From: JAAYCU01 sp964401335
GTDB taxonomy: Bacteria > Planctomycetota > Phycisphaerae > UBA1845 > PWPN01
DNA length: 53,269 bases
Assembly (NCBI GenBank): GCA_964401335.1
Contig: CAYNYK010000024.1
Location: forward strand, 1 to 53,269
Direction of reading: 5' to 3'
The notes under the pieces are model-generated. The model worked only from the letters and a program-made list of their open reading frames with translations, was not told the DNA's origin and made no database searches. Of this stretch, positions 15,437-23,949 are shown one piece after another (within the stretch, counting starts at the first letter, position 1; each line of letters starts with the position of its first letter). The position numbers were made by a program, and so were the translations under genes.

Positions 15437-17698
15437 TTACATTTTAGGTCCCGCCGCATCTTGTCTTTCCTTGGGAGCGGGAGCGGCTAATGATTCCCGA
15501 AGGGGCCGTACGCGTCGTCCCCGGGCGACCAGAATGAAGCTCGGCACCAGCAGCGGCCGCACAAAAAACGTATCAATCAGAATACCTGCGGCCAGGGTGA
15601 AACCGATCTGACGCAGCAGAGTTAGACCACCGGCCCCCAGCGAACCCAAGGTCGCCGCCATAATTAAACCGCAGCTACTGATCACCGAACCGGTCCGGAC
15701 AATCGCCCGGCGGGCCGCCTCACGATCATCGAGCTCCGCCGGCTCCTGCATCAAGCGGCTGATCAGGAACAGATTGTAATCCTGTCCGACGGCCACCACG
15801 ATCACGAACACGATGATCCGCACCTTATAGTCCAATCCGCCTTCCCCCAAAACGTGAACGAAGAAAAACTCGCTCAAGGCCAGGCAGGCTCCGAAAGTCA
15901 ACCAGGTGGACAACAACATGAACAGCGTCAGGGGCAAATCGCGCACCATTATGAACACGATAAGCGCAATCACGATCGTCGCCAGAATCATGACCCGTAT
16001 CTGGTCCTGGTTGACCACCTCCCGAACGGAGAGGACATAGGGCGTCGGCCCTCCCAGGAGGATCCGAACCTCGTTTTCGCCCGCATAGTCATCCGCGACA
16101 TGCTGTCGAGCAAGCTGTTCGACCTTTTCGATCAGGCTCATGGCCTCGGGCGAGAAGGGCAAATAATCGATGAGAATCTCGAAACGCATGACCGGAGCCT
16201 GGTCCGACCAGTACAGGCCGCGGGTCAGCAATTGCAAGGGGCCGGACAAAGCCAAATTACGCCTTTGGCCCAAGGGCCGATCCAACGAATACACGTCGTC
16301 AACTCCCGGCAAGGCGGCGATTTTTTTGCTCAAAGCTTGGCTTAACTGTTCCAATTTTTTCATATCAACGCTGGTTTGAGGAAATTGGAGCAGCAGGGTA
16401 GTTCCGTAAAGTTGGCCTTTTGAAAAAAAACGGGTAGCGAGTTGGTAGCCACGTTCGGAGGATGAGCCGGGAGGCATCTCGCTCAGTGCATCATAACGCG
16501 GATTGCTCAGAAAAGCGAAAGCGGCCAAAGCGGCCAAAAGCGCAAGGCCGAAACCTAGTACCGGCCGTGGATATCGCGTGACCCATTGGGCCAAACGCGG
16601 CCATAGTATTCGTTGCCCAAAGGTTGGCCGCGCTTGAAAACCGCGTGGCCAGAACAGCCATCGCCCCATCCACCGGGCCAGGGCGGGCGAGAGAGTCAAA
16701 GAGGCCAGCAGGGCCATTGTCAGAACGATCCCCAGCAATTTGCCCGCATTGCGCGTCGGGACAAGATGGGTGGCCATCAAGGTGGTCAGCCCGCAAATCG
16801 TGGTGGCCGCGCTCGCGAGAATCGCGGGTGCGGTCTGTCGTGTCGCCGCCGCACAAGCCTCCTCATAATCCGAAAGCTCTCGCAGATTCTCCCCATAGGC
16901 CGAGATCCAGAACAGCGCGTAATCCACTCCCGCCCCGAACAAAAGCACCACGGAGAATATTCGCTCCAGATCGGAGACCATCCAGCCGGCCCGTTCGAGC
17001 AATGCCAACAGCACAAAAGCCAGAAAAACGCTTGCTCCGATCGATACCAGCGGAACCAGCGGACCGAAGGGCGAACGGTAGACCACGATGAGAATGAAGA
17101 GTACGGCCGCAATCGTGACCCAGGTGGTGTTGTGCAAGGCCGTCTCGCTGGCTCGGCCGTAGTCCCGGCCGGCGGCGGCGGTCCCGGTGATTTCGACGGT
17201 CAAGCCGGCCGGTCGATCCTTTTCGGCAATCTGCTCGACCTTCTCCACGGCTTGCTTACTGAGGGTGCTAAGGAAATTACTGGACAGATTGAAGACGACC
17301 AGGGCGGCCTGGCCGTCGGGGCTGACCAGGCGGGGCTTGAGGAAAAAAACCGCCGGCGAGAGCACCCGATCGTCAACAAGCGGGGCCCCTTCCCGGGCCA
17401 CCCGGTCCAACCAGGCAAAATCCTCCGCGTCCAAACCCTCAGGCCGGTGGGCAAGGACCACGATCTGGCTCCGGGCGGCCAGCTTGGGAAAGGCCTTCAC
17501 CATCAGTTCACGAGCCTGGTTATGCGGTACATAAGATGGTAAAAACGACTCGACATCGCGTGGTGGTTTCGGCTCGGCCAAGCGGGACCAGGCCACGCCG
17601 GCCAAGACCAGTACCGACCAAAGCAGGATGAAAACCCATGCTCGTCGGCCCAACCATCGTCCAAGAATGGTAAACATTCCCCGGCTTTTTAATCGCAT
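15437..17698 (-). CDS. MMPL/RND-superfamily transporter
   Basis: A 753-residue integral membrane protein of the RND superfamily, MMPL branch, which moves lipids, hopanoids or other hydrophobic molecules using proton-motive force. The internal duplication is visible: one N-terminal helix, an exoplasmic loop (about 55-190) and five or six helices (about 195-370), then again one helix (about 385-405), a loop and a C-terminal helix bundle (about 560-735). Motifs such as LFGAGVDYALF and VAVGQDYNLFLISRL carry the membrane-embedded aspartates expected for proton relay. The start follows AAAGGA. No membrane-fusion or outer-membrane partner is encoded beside it. The substrate is unknown; hopanoid transport (HpnN) is one possibility, but no hopanoid genes are in view. 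Confidence 0.88.
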   Translation of the reverse strand: MRLKSRGMFTILGRWLGRRAWVFILLWSVLVLAGVAWSRLAEPKPPRDVESFLPSYVPHNQARELMVKAFPKLAARSQIVVLAHRPEGLDAEDFAWLDRVAREGAPLVDDRVLSPAVFFLKPRLVSPDGQAALVVFNLSSNFLSTLSKQAVEKVEQIAEKDRPAGLTVEITGTAAAGRDYGRASETALHNTTWVTIAAVLFILIVVYRSPFGPLVPLVSIGASVFLAFVLLALLERAGWMVSDLERIFSVVLLFGAGVDYALFWISAYGENLRELSDYEEACAAATRQTAPAILASAATTICGLTTLMATHLVPTRNAGKLLGIVLTMALLASLTLSPALARWMGRWLFWPRGFQARPTFGQRILWPRLAQWVTRYPRPVLGFGLALLAALAAFAFLSNPRYDALSEMPPGSSSERGYQLATRFFSKGQLYGTTLLLQFPQTSVDMKKLEQLSQALSKKIAALPGVDDVYSLDRPLGQRRNLALSGPLQLLTRGLYWSDQAPVMRFEILIDYLPFSPEAMSLIEKVEQLARQHVADDYAGENEVRILLGGPTPYVLSVREVVNQDQIRVMILATIVIALIVFIMVRDLPLTLFMLLSTWLTFGACLALSEFFFVHVLGEGGLDYKVRIIVFVIVVAVGQDYNLFLISRLMQEPAELDDREAARRAIVRTGSVISSCGLIMAATLGSLGAGGLTLLRQIGFTLAAGILIDTFFVRPLLVPSFILVARGRRVRPLRESLAAPAPKERQDAAGPKM

Positions 17699-17981
17699 TA
17701 TCCTTTCAGGACAAGGGGGTTAAGACCAGCCCGTGCCGGATATCGTCGGACGTGGCAACTTGATAAGGCCCGATAATTTAACCGGGGAGGGCATAAAAGA
17801 AACCTGGGATTCAGGAGAAAAAAGCGTTTGACGGAGTCCGACCCCTCTCCAACAAACATTTCATCAGGTAACTCACATGCCCCCGTTAACCAGCCGATAT
17901 GCCTTGTGAATAATCAATATTCCCCGCCCGAGGGCAGAGGGACGGCCCCCTCGAACCCGGGTAAGAACAAAGGTGCGAGTC

Positions 17982-18485
17982 ATGGACGTACGTTTTATCA
18001 ATCCGTTCATATTCTCCGTTAAAAACGTGTTCCAAACCATGCTGGCCACTGAAATCATCGTGGGCAAACCGTTCCTTAAAGACCATGACGAACCCAGCTC
18101 CGACGTATCAGCGATCATAGGTCTGTCCGGGGACGCCGTGGGTTGCGTGGTCCTCTGTTTCCCGATGCAGACCGCGGTGGCGGCCGCCAGCAAGTTTGCC
18201 GGCATGGAACTGAACTCTCAGCATGAGGATTTCGCTGACGCCCTGGGCGAACTGGCCAACATGGTCGCGGGCCAGGCCAAGGCCAAGCTGGAAGGTCTTA
18301 AAGTCAGCATTTCGCTGCCCAGCGTGGTGATCGGGCGCGAGCATGTGGTGTCGCAATCGAAAAACCGCCCGCGGCTAGGCCTGCCCTGCGATTCGGCCCT
18401 GGGACGGTTTAGCGTGGAAGTAGCCATGGTCGTGGAAAAGAAGACGGCCGCCAGCCCGCAACCGGTGGCGGCGGTCGCTGGATAA
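17982..18485 (+). CDS. cheX: CheX-like chemotaxis phosphatase
   Basis: A 167-residue CheC/CheX-family protein. CheX dephosphorylates CheY-P to end a signalling pulse. The catalytic ExxN motif is present as ELANM within the helix ALGELANMVAGQAKA, as a single copy, as expected for CheX rather than CheC. The starting block MDVRFINPFIFSV is typical. A GTG at 17973 lies upstream in frame, but the ATG at 17982 follows AAAGGTG at a good distance. cheY starts 19 bases after the stop, so the pair is one operon and phosphatase and substrate are encoded together. No kinase, receptor or flagellar genes are in the window, so motility is not implied. Confidence 0.88.
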   Translation: MDVRFINPFIFSVKNVFQTMLATEIIVGKPFLKDHDEPSSDVSAIIGLSGDAVGCVVLCFPMQTAVAAASKFAGMELNSQHEDFADALGELANMVAGQAKAKLEGLKVSISLPSVVIGREHVVSQSKNRPRLGLPCDSALGRFSVEVAMVVEKKTAASPQPVAAVAG

Positions 18486-18504
18486 GTTTTCGGAGTGTAT
18501 TACC

Positions 18505-18882
18505 ATGAAAATTCTGCTCGTTGACGATTCGCGCACGATTCGAAACATACAAAAGAACGTCCTTTCCCAACTGGGGTACAATGACGTGACGGAGGCCGCC
18601 GATGGCGTGGAGGCCCTCAAGCAGATCGCCGCCTGCAAACCGGAACTCTGCCTGATCGACTGGAACATGCCCAACATGGACGGCATCACCCTGGTGCGCA
18701 AAATCCGCGAGACAGACAAGAGTACGCCGCTGATCATGGTCACTACCGAGGCCGAAAAGAGCCGCGTCCTGGAAGCCATTAAAGCGGGGGTCAACAATTA
18801 CGTCATCAAACCTTTCACCGCCGAGACCCTCTCGGAAAAGATCAACGCCACGCTGAGCAAGCTCGGTGTTGCCGTCGGCTGA
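18505..18882 (+). CDS. cheY: CheY-like single-domain response regulator
   Basis: A 125-residue stand-alone receiver domain. The acidic pair (LLVDDS) is followed by phospho-acceptor D52 in CLIDWNMPNMDG, the T in MVTTEAEK and the lysine in YVIKPF. No output domain is attached, so it should act by protein contact, as in CheY. It follows cheX in one operon. Its end lies about 20 bases from the scpA remnant on the opposite strand, which suggests that a rearrangement occurred here. Confidence 0.93.
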   Translation: MKILLVDDSRTIRNIQKNVLSQLGYNDVTEAADGVEALKQIAACKPELCLIDWNMPNMDGITLVRKIRETDKSTPLIMVTTEAEKSRVLEAIKAGVNNYVIKPFTAETLSEKINATLSKLGVAVG

Positions 18883-18904
18883 TTAGCCAGGACCGCGCCG
18901 ATGT

Positions 18905-19042
18905 GCCCAGATATTGCTCCGGGACGCATGCGATGGGCATATCGTAGATGTCCACCTCCTCCCGCCGGATCTGATAAAGCAACAGCTCCAACGGCCCGCT
19001 GTAAGTGTCAAGCTGAATCTTGTATTCGGTGATGGACGGCAT
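18905..19042 (-). pseudogene. N-terminal remnant of scpA (segregation and condensation protein A)
   Basis: Codons 1-46 of a leftward frame read like the N-terminus of ScpA, the kleisin of the SMC condensin complex: YKIQLDTYSGPLELLLYQIR, then EEVDIYDMPIAC and EQYLG. A full ScpA has about 230-280 residues. Here the similarity stops abruptly near 18905; the frame runs on for 20 unrelated residues, antisense to the end of cheY. No ribosome-binding site precedes the ATG. It is a truncated copy left by a rearrangement or deletion. A functional scpA would have to be elsewhere. Confidence 0.72.
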
Positions 19043-19088
19043 TTTAACGCCAACCGGAAAAAAGAGAGCGGAGAGAGTGCAGCATAGG

Positions 19089-19104
19089 GCGGGCTATTGC
19101 CCGC
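19089..19104. repeat. Short GC palindrome (GCGGGC-TATT-GCCCGC)
   Basis: A 6-base-pair stem with a 4-base loop, of the same GGGC/GCCC kind as the hairpin at 19200-19217. It may be a dispersed palindromic repeat or a structural element between the scpA remnant and tetR. No T-tract adjoins it. Confidence 0.4.
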
Positions 19105-19194
19105 GGCGATGGAGGTTGGACGTGATAAGGTGTGTGGATATGCCTTCGAAAGGCTGTTACTAAGACGACGAACGGGTGGCCATGCTGGTGGTGG

Positions 19195-19217
19195 AAAAAG
19201 GCGGGCATCAGCCCGCC
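19195..19217 (-). terminator. Probable rho-independent terminator downstream of tetR
   Basis: On the minus strand GGCGGGC-TGAT-GCCCGCC forms a 7-base-pair stem with a 4-base loop, followed directly by TTTTT. It lies 135 bases past the tetR stop codon. The same GCGGGC/GCCCGC motif occurs at 19089-19104, so it could also be a dispersed repeat that doubles as a terminator. Confidence 0.5.
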
Positions 19218-19351
19218 CTGCGATCTGCGGGCTTTTCCTGAAATTTCGACCACGACAAATAATGACGGGGGGGAATTGATAAGATCTTTACTATCGCTCC
19301 TGACATATCAAGGCCGCAAGTAGAATTCGGCTCAGCATATCGAGGCACCCG

Positions 19352-19954
19352 TTATTTCCTTTTTCGGGTCAGAATTTCAATGAGCAGGCGGATGGTTCCC
19401 TCGACGAAGCCGAGGCTGGTATGACTGGGGATTTCGAGGGGACGGACCATGGCGAAGCCGACGGCGGCGTGGATGATCTGCCAGGCAAGCCATTCGGGGG
19501 GGATATCGGTGCGGATCTGTCCGGCCCGCCGGGCTTCGGTCATCACCCCGGCGAGAAGACGCACATACCGCTCATAATGGTCGCGGATGGCTTGCCGGAT
19601 TTCCGGTTCGGCGGCCTCGATCGAGGCGTGGAAGAGCAGACGGTATATATCCCGTGTCCGCGGGTCGGCGGTGGCGGGGTTTTGATAAAGCACGACGCGG
19701 AGTTTTTCCAGGGGATTATCTAACGCGGCGGTAGCCTTGCGCCAGTTGCTGAGTACCTCGTCGCCCACCTTGTCGATCAGGGCGATGAACAAATCCTGCT
19801 TGGTCTTGAAATGCCGGTAGATGACCGGCTCGGTGACGCCGGCCTCGGCCGCGATCCGGGCGGTCGTCGTACCCCGGTAGCCGTACTTGGCGAAACACCG
19901 GGCGGCCGACTCCAACAGTTGTTCCCGACGATCCTTGGCCTTCATTCTGGCCAT
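19352..19954 (-). CDS. TetR/AcrR-family transcriptional regulator
   Basis: A 200-residue one-component repressor. The N-terminal helix-turn-helix (about 8-55) shows the family pattern: RREQLLESAARCFAKYGY, TTTARIAAEAGVTEPVIYRH, FKTKQDLF. The ligand-binding C-terminal domain is divergent as usual, so the inducer is unknown. GGGAG lies 6 bases before the ATG at 19954; a GTG at 19969 would add five residues. The nearest efflux-type gene is the MMPL transporter, but cheXY lies between them on the opposite strand. The neighbour starting at 20145 is divergent, and the 190-base gap is a natural place for the operator. Confidence 0.9.
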   Translation of the reverse strand: MARMKAKDRREQLLESAARCFAKYGYRGTTTARIAAEAGVTEPVIYRHFKTKQDLFIALIDKVGDEVLSNWRKATAALDNPLEKLRVVLYQNPATADPRTRDIYRLLFHASIEAAEPEIRQAIRDHYERYVRLLAGVMTEARRAGQIRTDIPPEWLAWQIIHAAVGFAMVRPLEIPSHTSLGFVEGTIRLLIEILTRKRK

Positions 19955-20144
19955 AACCAACTCCCACACGGTAGAATACGCCCTGCGATCCAGGCCACCT
20001 TCGATATGGCCGAAATCGCCGCCCGTTAACGCCGATGATTATTGTAACGGACGGTAATATCGATACCAGTGTTGCCGAAGGTCGAAATTTCAGGCCGGAA
20101 GGGGGACCAGGGACCGCCGGCCGATTAAAAAAGAGGCGGTGGAA

Positions 20145-21920
20145 ATGACTCGTACAAGCCATTATTCGAGCACGACACGTGTTGTCTCTTGCTTACCTGT
20201 ACGGCGATGCAAGGGCGCGGCCGCGAAGGCCTTTTTTGTTCTTGCCCTCTGCAACGGGGCGGCGATCACCTGGCTGGGGACGATCCCCGTCGAGGCCGCG
20301 GAACCGAACGGTACCTTGGCCGTCGAGGTTTACGCCGACGATGGCGGCGAGCAACCCGCCTTCTGTCGGGCCTGGGTCGAGGCCGGTGGAGAGCGTTATT
20401 ACCAACCACGCGGCGGGGCTATCGTGCCTTACGACCGGGATCGCAGTTTTTCCTGCTCCGGTCAGTTCTCTCTCGATTTACCCGCCGGGCAGGTGGTCAT
20501 ACATGTCGAAAAAGGTAAGGAATATCTGCCGGTCGATCGGGAGGTCGAGATTAAACCAAACGAAACCGTGCGTCTGCGTATCGACTTGAAACGCTGGATC
20601 GACATGAAAAAGCGGGGATGGTACTCCGGCGACATGCACGCGCACTTCTGTGGCCGCAAACTTACCGGTTTTCCCGAGGCCAAGGACATCGCGGTCATGG
20701 AGCAGACCGCTCGGGCGGACGATGTCAACTACACCCCTTTTCTGAGTTTCTGGAACCATCTGTCCGATTTCAAAAAGGACGACACGCCCTGGCCCGCGTC
20801 CTGGCCGGTCTGGCCGCGCGGCCATATCAGCTACGCGGATCGGGATCATTTGATCACTCTGGCCAACTCGGAGATCGAACGGATCGGCGGAGAGCCGTTT
20901 CATTCCGTTGGGGCTCTTCTCATTCTCGGCATGAGAAATCCGTTGGGCCTCGCCCGACACGACCAGACCTACCCCTGTGACGCTCAACTGGTCCGCCAGG
21001 CCCGGCGCGACTCGCCCATTTGCGTCGTCGATTGCGACAAACCCCTCTGGAGCGAAAACGTCGTGACGGCCGCATTTGGTCTCCTTACGTCCGCGCAACT
21101 TTGCCATAACCACTTTCACCGTGCGGGCAAGGATATACCCGTCTGCTGTGGCATGCCCGGTCCGATCACCGACGAGGAAAAGAAACGCGACTGGGGTGAT
21201 GACGAAGCGTTCTGGAGAAACAATGATATCTACTATCGCTGGCTTAATTGCGGTTTCCGGCTGGCCGTCACCGGGGGGACGGCCATGGGGGTCATGCCCT
21301 CTCCGCTTGGTTACAACCGTACCTATGCCCGCGTGGACGGGCCGCTGACCGAGGAAAAATACCTGCGGGCTTTGCTCAACGGTCGCACCTTTGCCACCAG
21401 TGGTCCGATGCTTTTTCTGACGGTTGACGGCAAGGAGCCGGGCTTCATGTTTCGGCCGATCGGCGAGCAGGTCAAAAAACCGTTGCAGGTCAAAGCTGAA
21501 CTCCTGAGCATCGAACCGATCGATACGCTGGAGCTGGTGCAGAACGGCCAGGTGATTCGGCAACTGGATCTCAAGGACACCAAACCGGAACCGGTCCTGA
21601 ACGCAACCTTGGAAATGATTCTCGAACTCAAGCGCAGCGGCTGGGTGGCCGCCCGGGCCTTGTACAAAAACCCGGCCAACGGCCGCCTCCGACAGGCCCA
21701 CACCAGTCCGATCTATTTCATGCTCGAGGGCAAACCTATTGCGTTTAAGCAAGATGCTGAATACATGATTCGCTGGGTGGATCGGCTGCTGGAAACGAGC
21801 CACGAACCGAATCGCTACAAAAACGACGTAGAGCGTGAGGAAATACAGGACCTCTATCGTCAGGCGCGACGTATATACGAGGATATCGCCACCAAGGCGC
21901 AAAAGGCCTATGGAGATTAG
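20145..21920 (+). CDS. Secreted CehA/McbA-family metallohydrolase (PHP domain)
   Basis: An exported protein of about 591 residues. A signal peptide ends around residue 49 (GTIPVEAAEP). A beta-sandwich domain follows (about 50-150), then a PHP-type metal-dependent hydrolase beginning at WYSGDMHAHF (D163, H165, H167), the entry motif of the CehA/McbA family, whose founding members hydrolyse the carbamate carbaryl. Most planctomycete members have unknown substrates. Additional family blocks are GHISYADRD and GFRLAVTGGTA. The C-terminal 120 residues form another beta-rich region. GAGG lies 8 bases before the ATG at 20145; a GTG at 20139 is the alternative start. The lipoprotein gene begins 11 bases after the stop, suggesting one operon with the next two genes. 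Confidence 0.85.
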   Translation: MTRTSHYSSTTRVVSCLPVRRCKGAAAKAFFVLALCNGAAITWLGTIPVEAAEPNGTLAVEVYADDGGEQPAFCRAWVEAGGERYYQPRGGAIVPYDRDRSFSCSGQFSLDLPAGQVVIHVEKGKEYLPVDREVEIKPNETVRLRIDLKRWIDMKKRGWYSGDMHAHFCGRKLTGFPEAKDIAVMEQTARADDVNYTPFLSFWNHLSDFKKDDTPWPASWPVWPRGHISYADRDHLITLANSEIERIGGEPFHSVGALLILGMRNPLGLARHDQTYPCDAQLVRQARRDSPICVVDCDKPLWSENVVTAAFGLLTSAQLCHNHFHRAGKDIPVCCGMPGPITDEEKKRDWGDDEAFWRNNDIYYRWLNCGFRLAVTGGTAMGVMPSPLGYNRTYARVDGPLTEEKYLRALLNGRTFATSGPMLFLTVDGKEPGFMFRPIGEQVKKPLQVKAELLSIEPIDTLELVQNGQVIRQLDLKDTKPEPVLNATLEMILELKRSGWVAARALYKNPANGRLRQAHTSPIYFMLEGKPIAFKQDAEYMIRWVDRLLETSHEPNRYKNDVEREEIQDLYRQARRIYEDIATKAQKAYGD

Positions 21921-21931
21921 GAGAGTTTTAC

Positions 21932-22315
21932 ATGACAGGATGGCGAAAAAATCAGGGTTCCCGATTTGGGTTTCACCGACTGGGCTTACAGATTTTGGCC
22001 GTCGGCGTGCTTGCGGGGTGTACCATCCAGATTCCCAGCGCGGAATCTCTTTTCCCCGTTGGCACCCCTTTCGTGCTGAGTGGTACAAGCACCATCAGCA
22101 GTACTTTTTCCGGGCCCTGTCCGGTTTGGATCGGCGACAACGGTATAACCTATTACCTGTTTCAAGACGCCAAACTGGATAACACTCTCTTTGATCGAGT
22201 GACCACGCCGGGTGTAACTTCCCGGTTGAAACTGGTCGTACGCACGGATTTAGAGGCGTCCTGTCATAACGGCCCCTTCGTCGAGGTGCTCGATGTATTG
22301 GAAATCGTGGAGTAA
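21932..22315 (+). CDS. Small lipoprotein of unknown function
   Basis: A 127-residue protein with a charged N-terminus, a hydrophobic stretch and a lipobox LAGC around residue 29, which predicts lipid anchoring. The mature part (about 98 residues) is beta-rich with repeated threonine and valine and two cysteines (SGPCPVW and ASCHNG) that could form a disulfide. I recognise no family. It sits between the metallohydrolase and the SGNH hydrolase; its stop codon overlaps the start of the latter (TAATG), so these two are translationally coupled. Confidence 0.75.
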   Translation: MTGWRKNQGSRFGFHRLGLQILAVGVLAGCTIQIPSAESLFPVGTPFVLSGTSTISSTFSGPCPVWIGDNGITYYLFQDAKLDNTLFDRVTTPGVTSRLKLVVRTDLEASCHNGPFVEVLDVLEIVE

Positions 22316-23868
22316 TGATGCCTCAACGCGCGCACATACCCATCTGGATTTCATCGGTCCTTCTGGTGGTCGGTACCGGGTGGCCTGGATGCGATTCCAG
22401 CCCTGCGCCGGTTTTACCGGCGATTGAGCCGGTGTACATTCTTTCGGCCGAACGGCTTACCCCCCCGCCCGTCGGTCTGGAGAAGAGCTATCGGCCGGAC
22501 TATATCCTGGATATTCGCGCCGACGGTCTTGCCCCAAGCCAATCAGTCGGTTTTATCCTGAAGGTAGCCGCTACCCAACCCGAAATGCTGAAGGCTCGTT
22601 TACGGGACACGTCAATCGGCGTAAAAACCGACTTGGTGAAAATCAGTCCGCCCGACACATCGGTACCCGCGGATACCGATGCCCAACTGGCCGCTCTGGC
22701 CGAGGCCTCGTCTTATTTGCTTGCCGCCGGTCAACCGGTTTTCAGTGTCGTTTCCGACACGTTAAACAACGACCCGGCCGGCGGGTTCCGGGTGGCTTTT
22801 CTTCTACCCATGGACCTTCTGACCGCGACCCGCACTTTGGAATGTTATGTATCGAGTACCCCCGAGGGTGGCAGTCTGGCCGGTGATCGAATCAACCTTG
22901 TTCCGGACTTTTTCTACCTGGCGGTGATCGGCGATTCGATCCTCTGGGGGAACGGCCTGAACCATCGGGACAAGTTTACCACGCTGGCCGCCGAGCGGAT
23001 CGAAGCCACCACCGGCAAGCGGGTGATCACCCAGACGTGGGCGATTACCGGTGCGCGCATCGTGCCCAGCGAGGAGGATGGTATTTGCGGGCCTTATTGT
23101 TTTGGCGAGGCCCCGAAGGCCCGGGCGTCCATCACCCTGCAAGCCGAGTTGATTGAAAAACCGGAAATGGTGGACCTGATCATCATGGACGGCTGCATCA
23201 ACGACATCGGTATCGGCACGATCCTTGATCCGGAGACGATTGCCGAGGATCTTATCGCCATGACCCAACAATATTGTGGGCAGGAGATGGCCGTCCTGCT
23301 TGAAAACGTGCGAAGACGGGCTCCTCAGGCGGCCATCATTGTTACCGGCTATTTTCCTATTGTCAGCTTGCAATCGGACCTTTTCGGTATTAGAGAGTTT
23401 GCCTTGGTTGCAGGTGAGCAAGTCGACGAAACCGACGAAGAGGATATCAAAGCTTTTATTCAGGCCGTCTCGGCGAATTCGGATATTTTTTACGAAACCT
23501 CGAGTGCCAGCCTGGCCGAGGCCGTCGCCGGGGTCAATGCGGCCAACCCCGATTCGCCCCCCGCGATCTTCGTCGATCCCGGTTTTGGACCGGCCAACGC
23601 CGTTTTCGCCCCGGAAAAATGGCTCTGGAGCCTCACCATGAGTAATACCATCATGAAGGAATTGGTCGGAAACGTGCTCAAGTTCTTTCCGGAGGACTCG
23701 ACGTTACTGACCCGAATATATGTCTGCTTGGAAGAGGATGTCGTGGATAATGCCTTTCAGTGTTTGTATGCGTCCATCGGCCATCCCAATCCGGACGGCG
23801 CGCGGGCTTACGCCCGTGGCGTGATCGACGCGCTCGGGACTATCGGTATCCTCCCGCTGGATGAATAG
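22315..23868 (+). CDS. Exported SGNH/GDSL-family hydrolase
   Basis: A 517-residue protein with an N-terminal hydrophobic signal and a cysteine at about residue 26 (WPGC), a weak lipobox. Residues about 35-195 form an N-terminal beta domain. The SGNH hydrolase domain begins FFYLAVIGDSILWGNG with nucleophile S208. The other blocks are the oxyanion glycine region (ITGARI), the block III asparagine in DGCINDIG, and HPNPDGARAYA near the C-terminus, carrying the catalytic histidine. Such enzymes are esterases, acetyl-xylan esterases or lipases acting outside the cytoplasm; the natural ester is unknown. It ends just before a strong terminator. Confidence 0.85.
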   Translation: MMPQRAHIPIWISSVLLVVGTGWPGCDSSPAPVLPAIEPVYILSAERLTPPPVGLEKSYRPDYILDIRADGLAPSQSVGFILKVAATQPEMLKARLRDTSIGVKTDLVKISPPDTSVPADTDAQLAALAEASSYLLAAGQPVFSVVSDTLNNDPAGGFRVAFLLPMDLLTATRTLECYVSSTPEGGSLAGDRINLVPDFFYLAVIGDSILWGNGLNHRDKFTTLAAERIEATTGKRVITQTWAITGARIVPSEEDGICGPYCFGEAPKARASITLQAELIEKPEMVDLIIMDGCINDIGIGTILDPETIAEDLIAMTQQYCGQEMAVLLENVRRRAPQAAIIVTGYFPIVSLQSDLFGIREFALVAGEQVDETDEEDIKAFIQAVSANSDIFYETSSASLAEAVAGVNAANPDSPPAIFVDPGFGPANAVFAPEKWLWSLTMSNTIMKELVGNVLKFFPEDSTLLTRIYVCLEEDVVDNAFQCLYASIGHPNPDGARAYARGVIDALGTIGILPLDE

Positions 23869-23889
23869 TGGGACACTCTCTTCAACACA

Positions 23890-23930
23890 AAAAACCGCGG
23901 AAGGCACAATTTGTCTCTTCCGCGGTTTTT
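23890..23930. terminator. Strong bidirectional rho-independent terminator
   Basis: AAAACCGCGGAAG at 23891-23903 pairs with CTTCCGCGGTTTT at 23917-23929, a 13-base-pair stem with a 13-base loop. It is flanked by A-runs on the left and T-runs on the right, so it works for both strands. It closes the operon ending at 23868 and the convergent oxidoreductase gene ending at 23950. Confidence 0.9.
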
Positions 23931-23949
23931 CGTGTTACCGTTGGATGGC

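Noticed and set aside
19352..19954. TetR as regulator of the MMPL transporter
   Set aside because: cheXY and the scpA remnant lie between them on other transcription units. The divergent gene at 20145 is an equally likely target, so no link is claimed.
20478..22088. 536-codon leftward open frame
   Set aside because: It is antisense to the CehA/McbA-type gene, which has a signal peptide, the metal motif and a ribosome-binding site.
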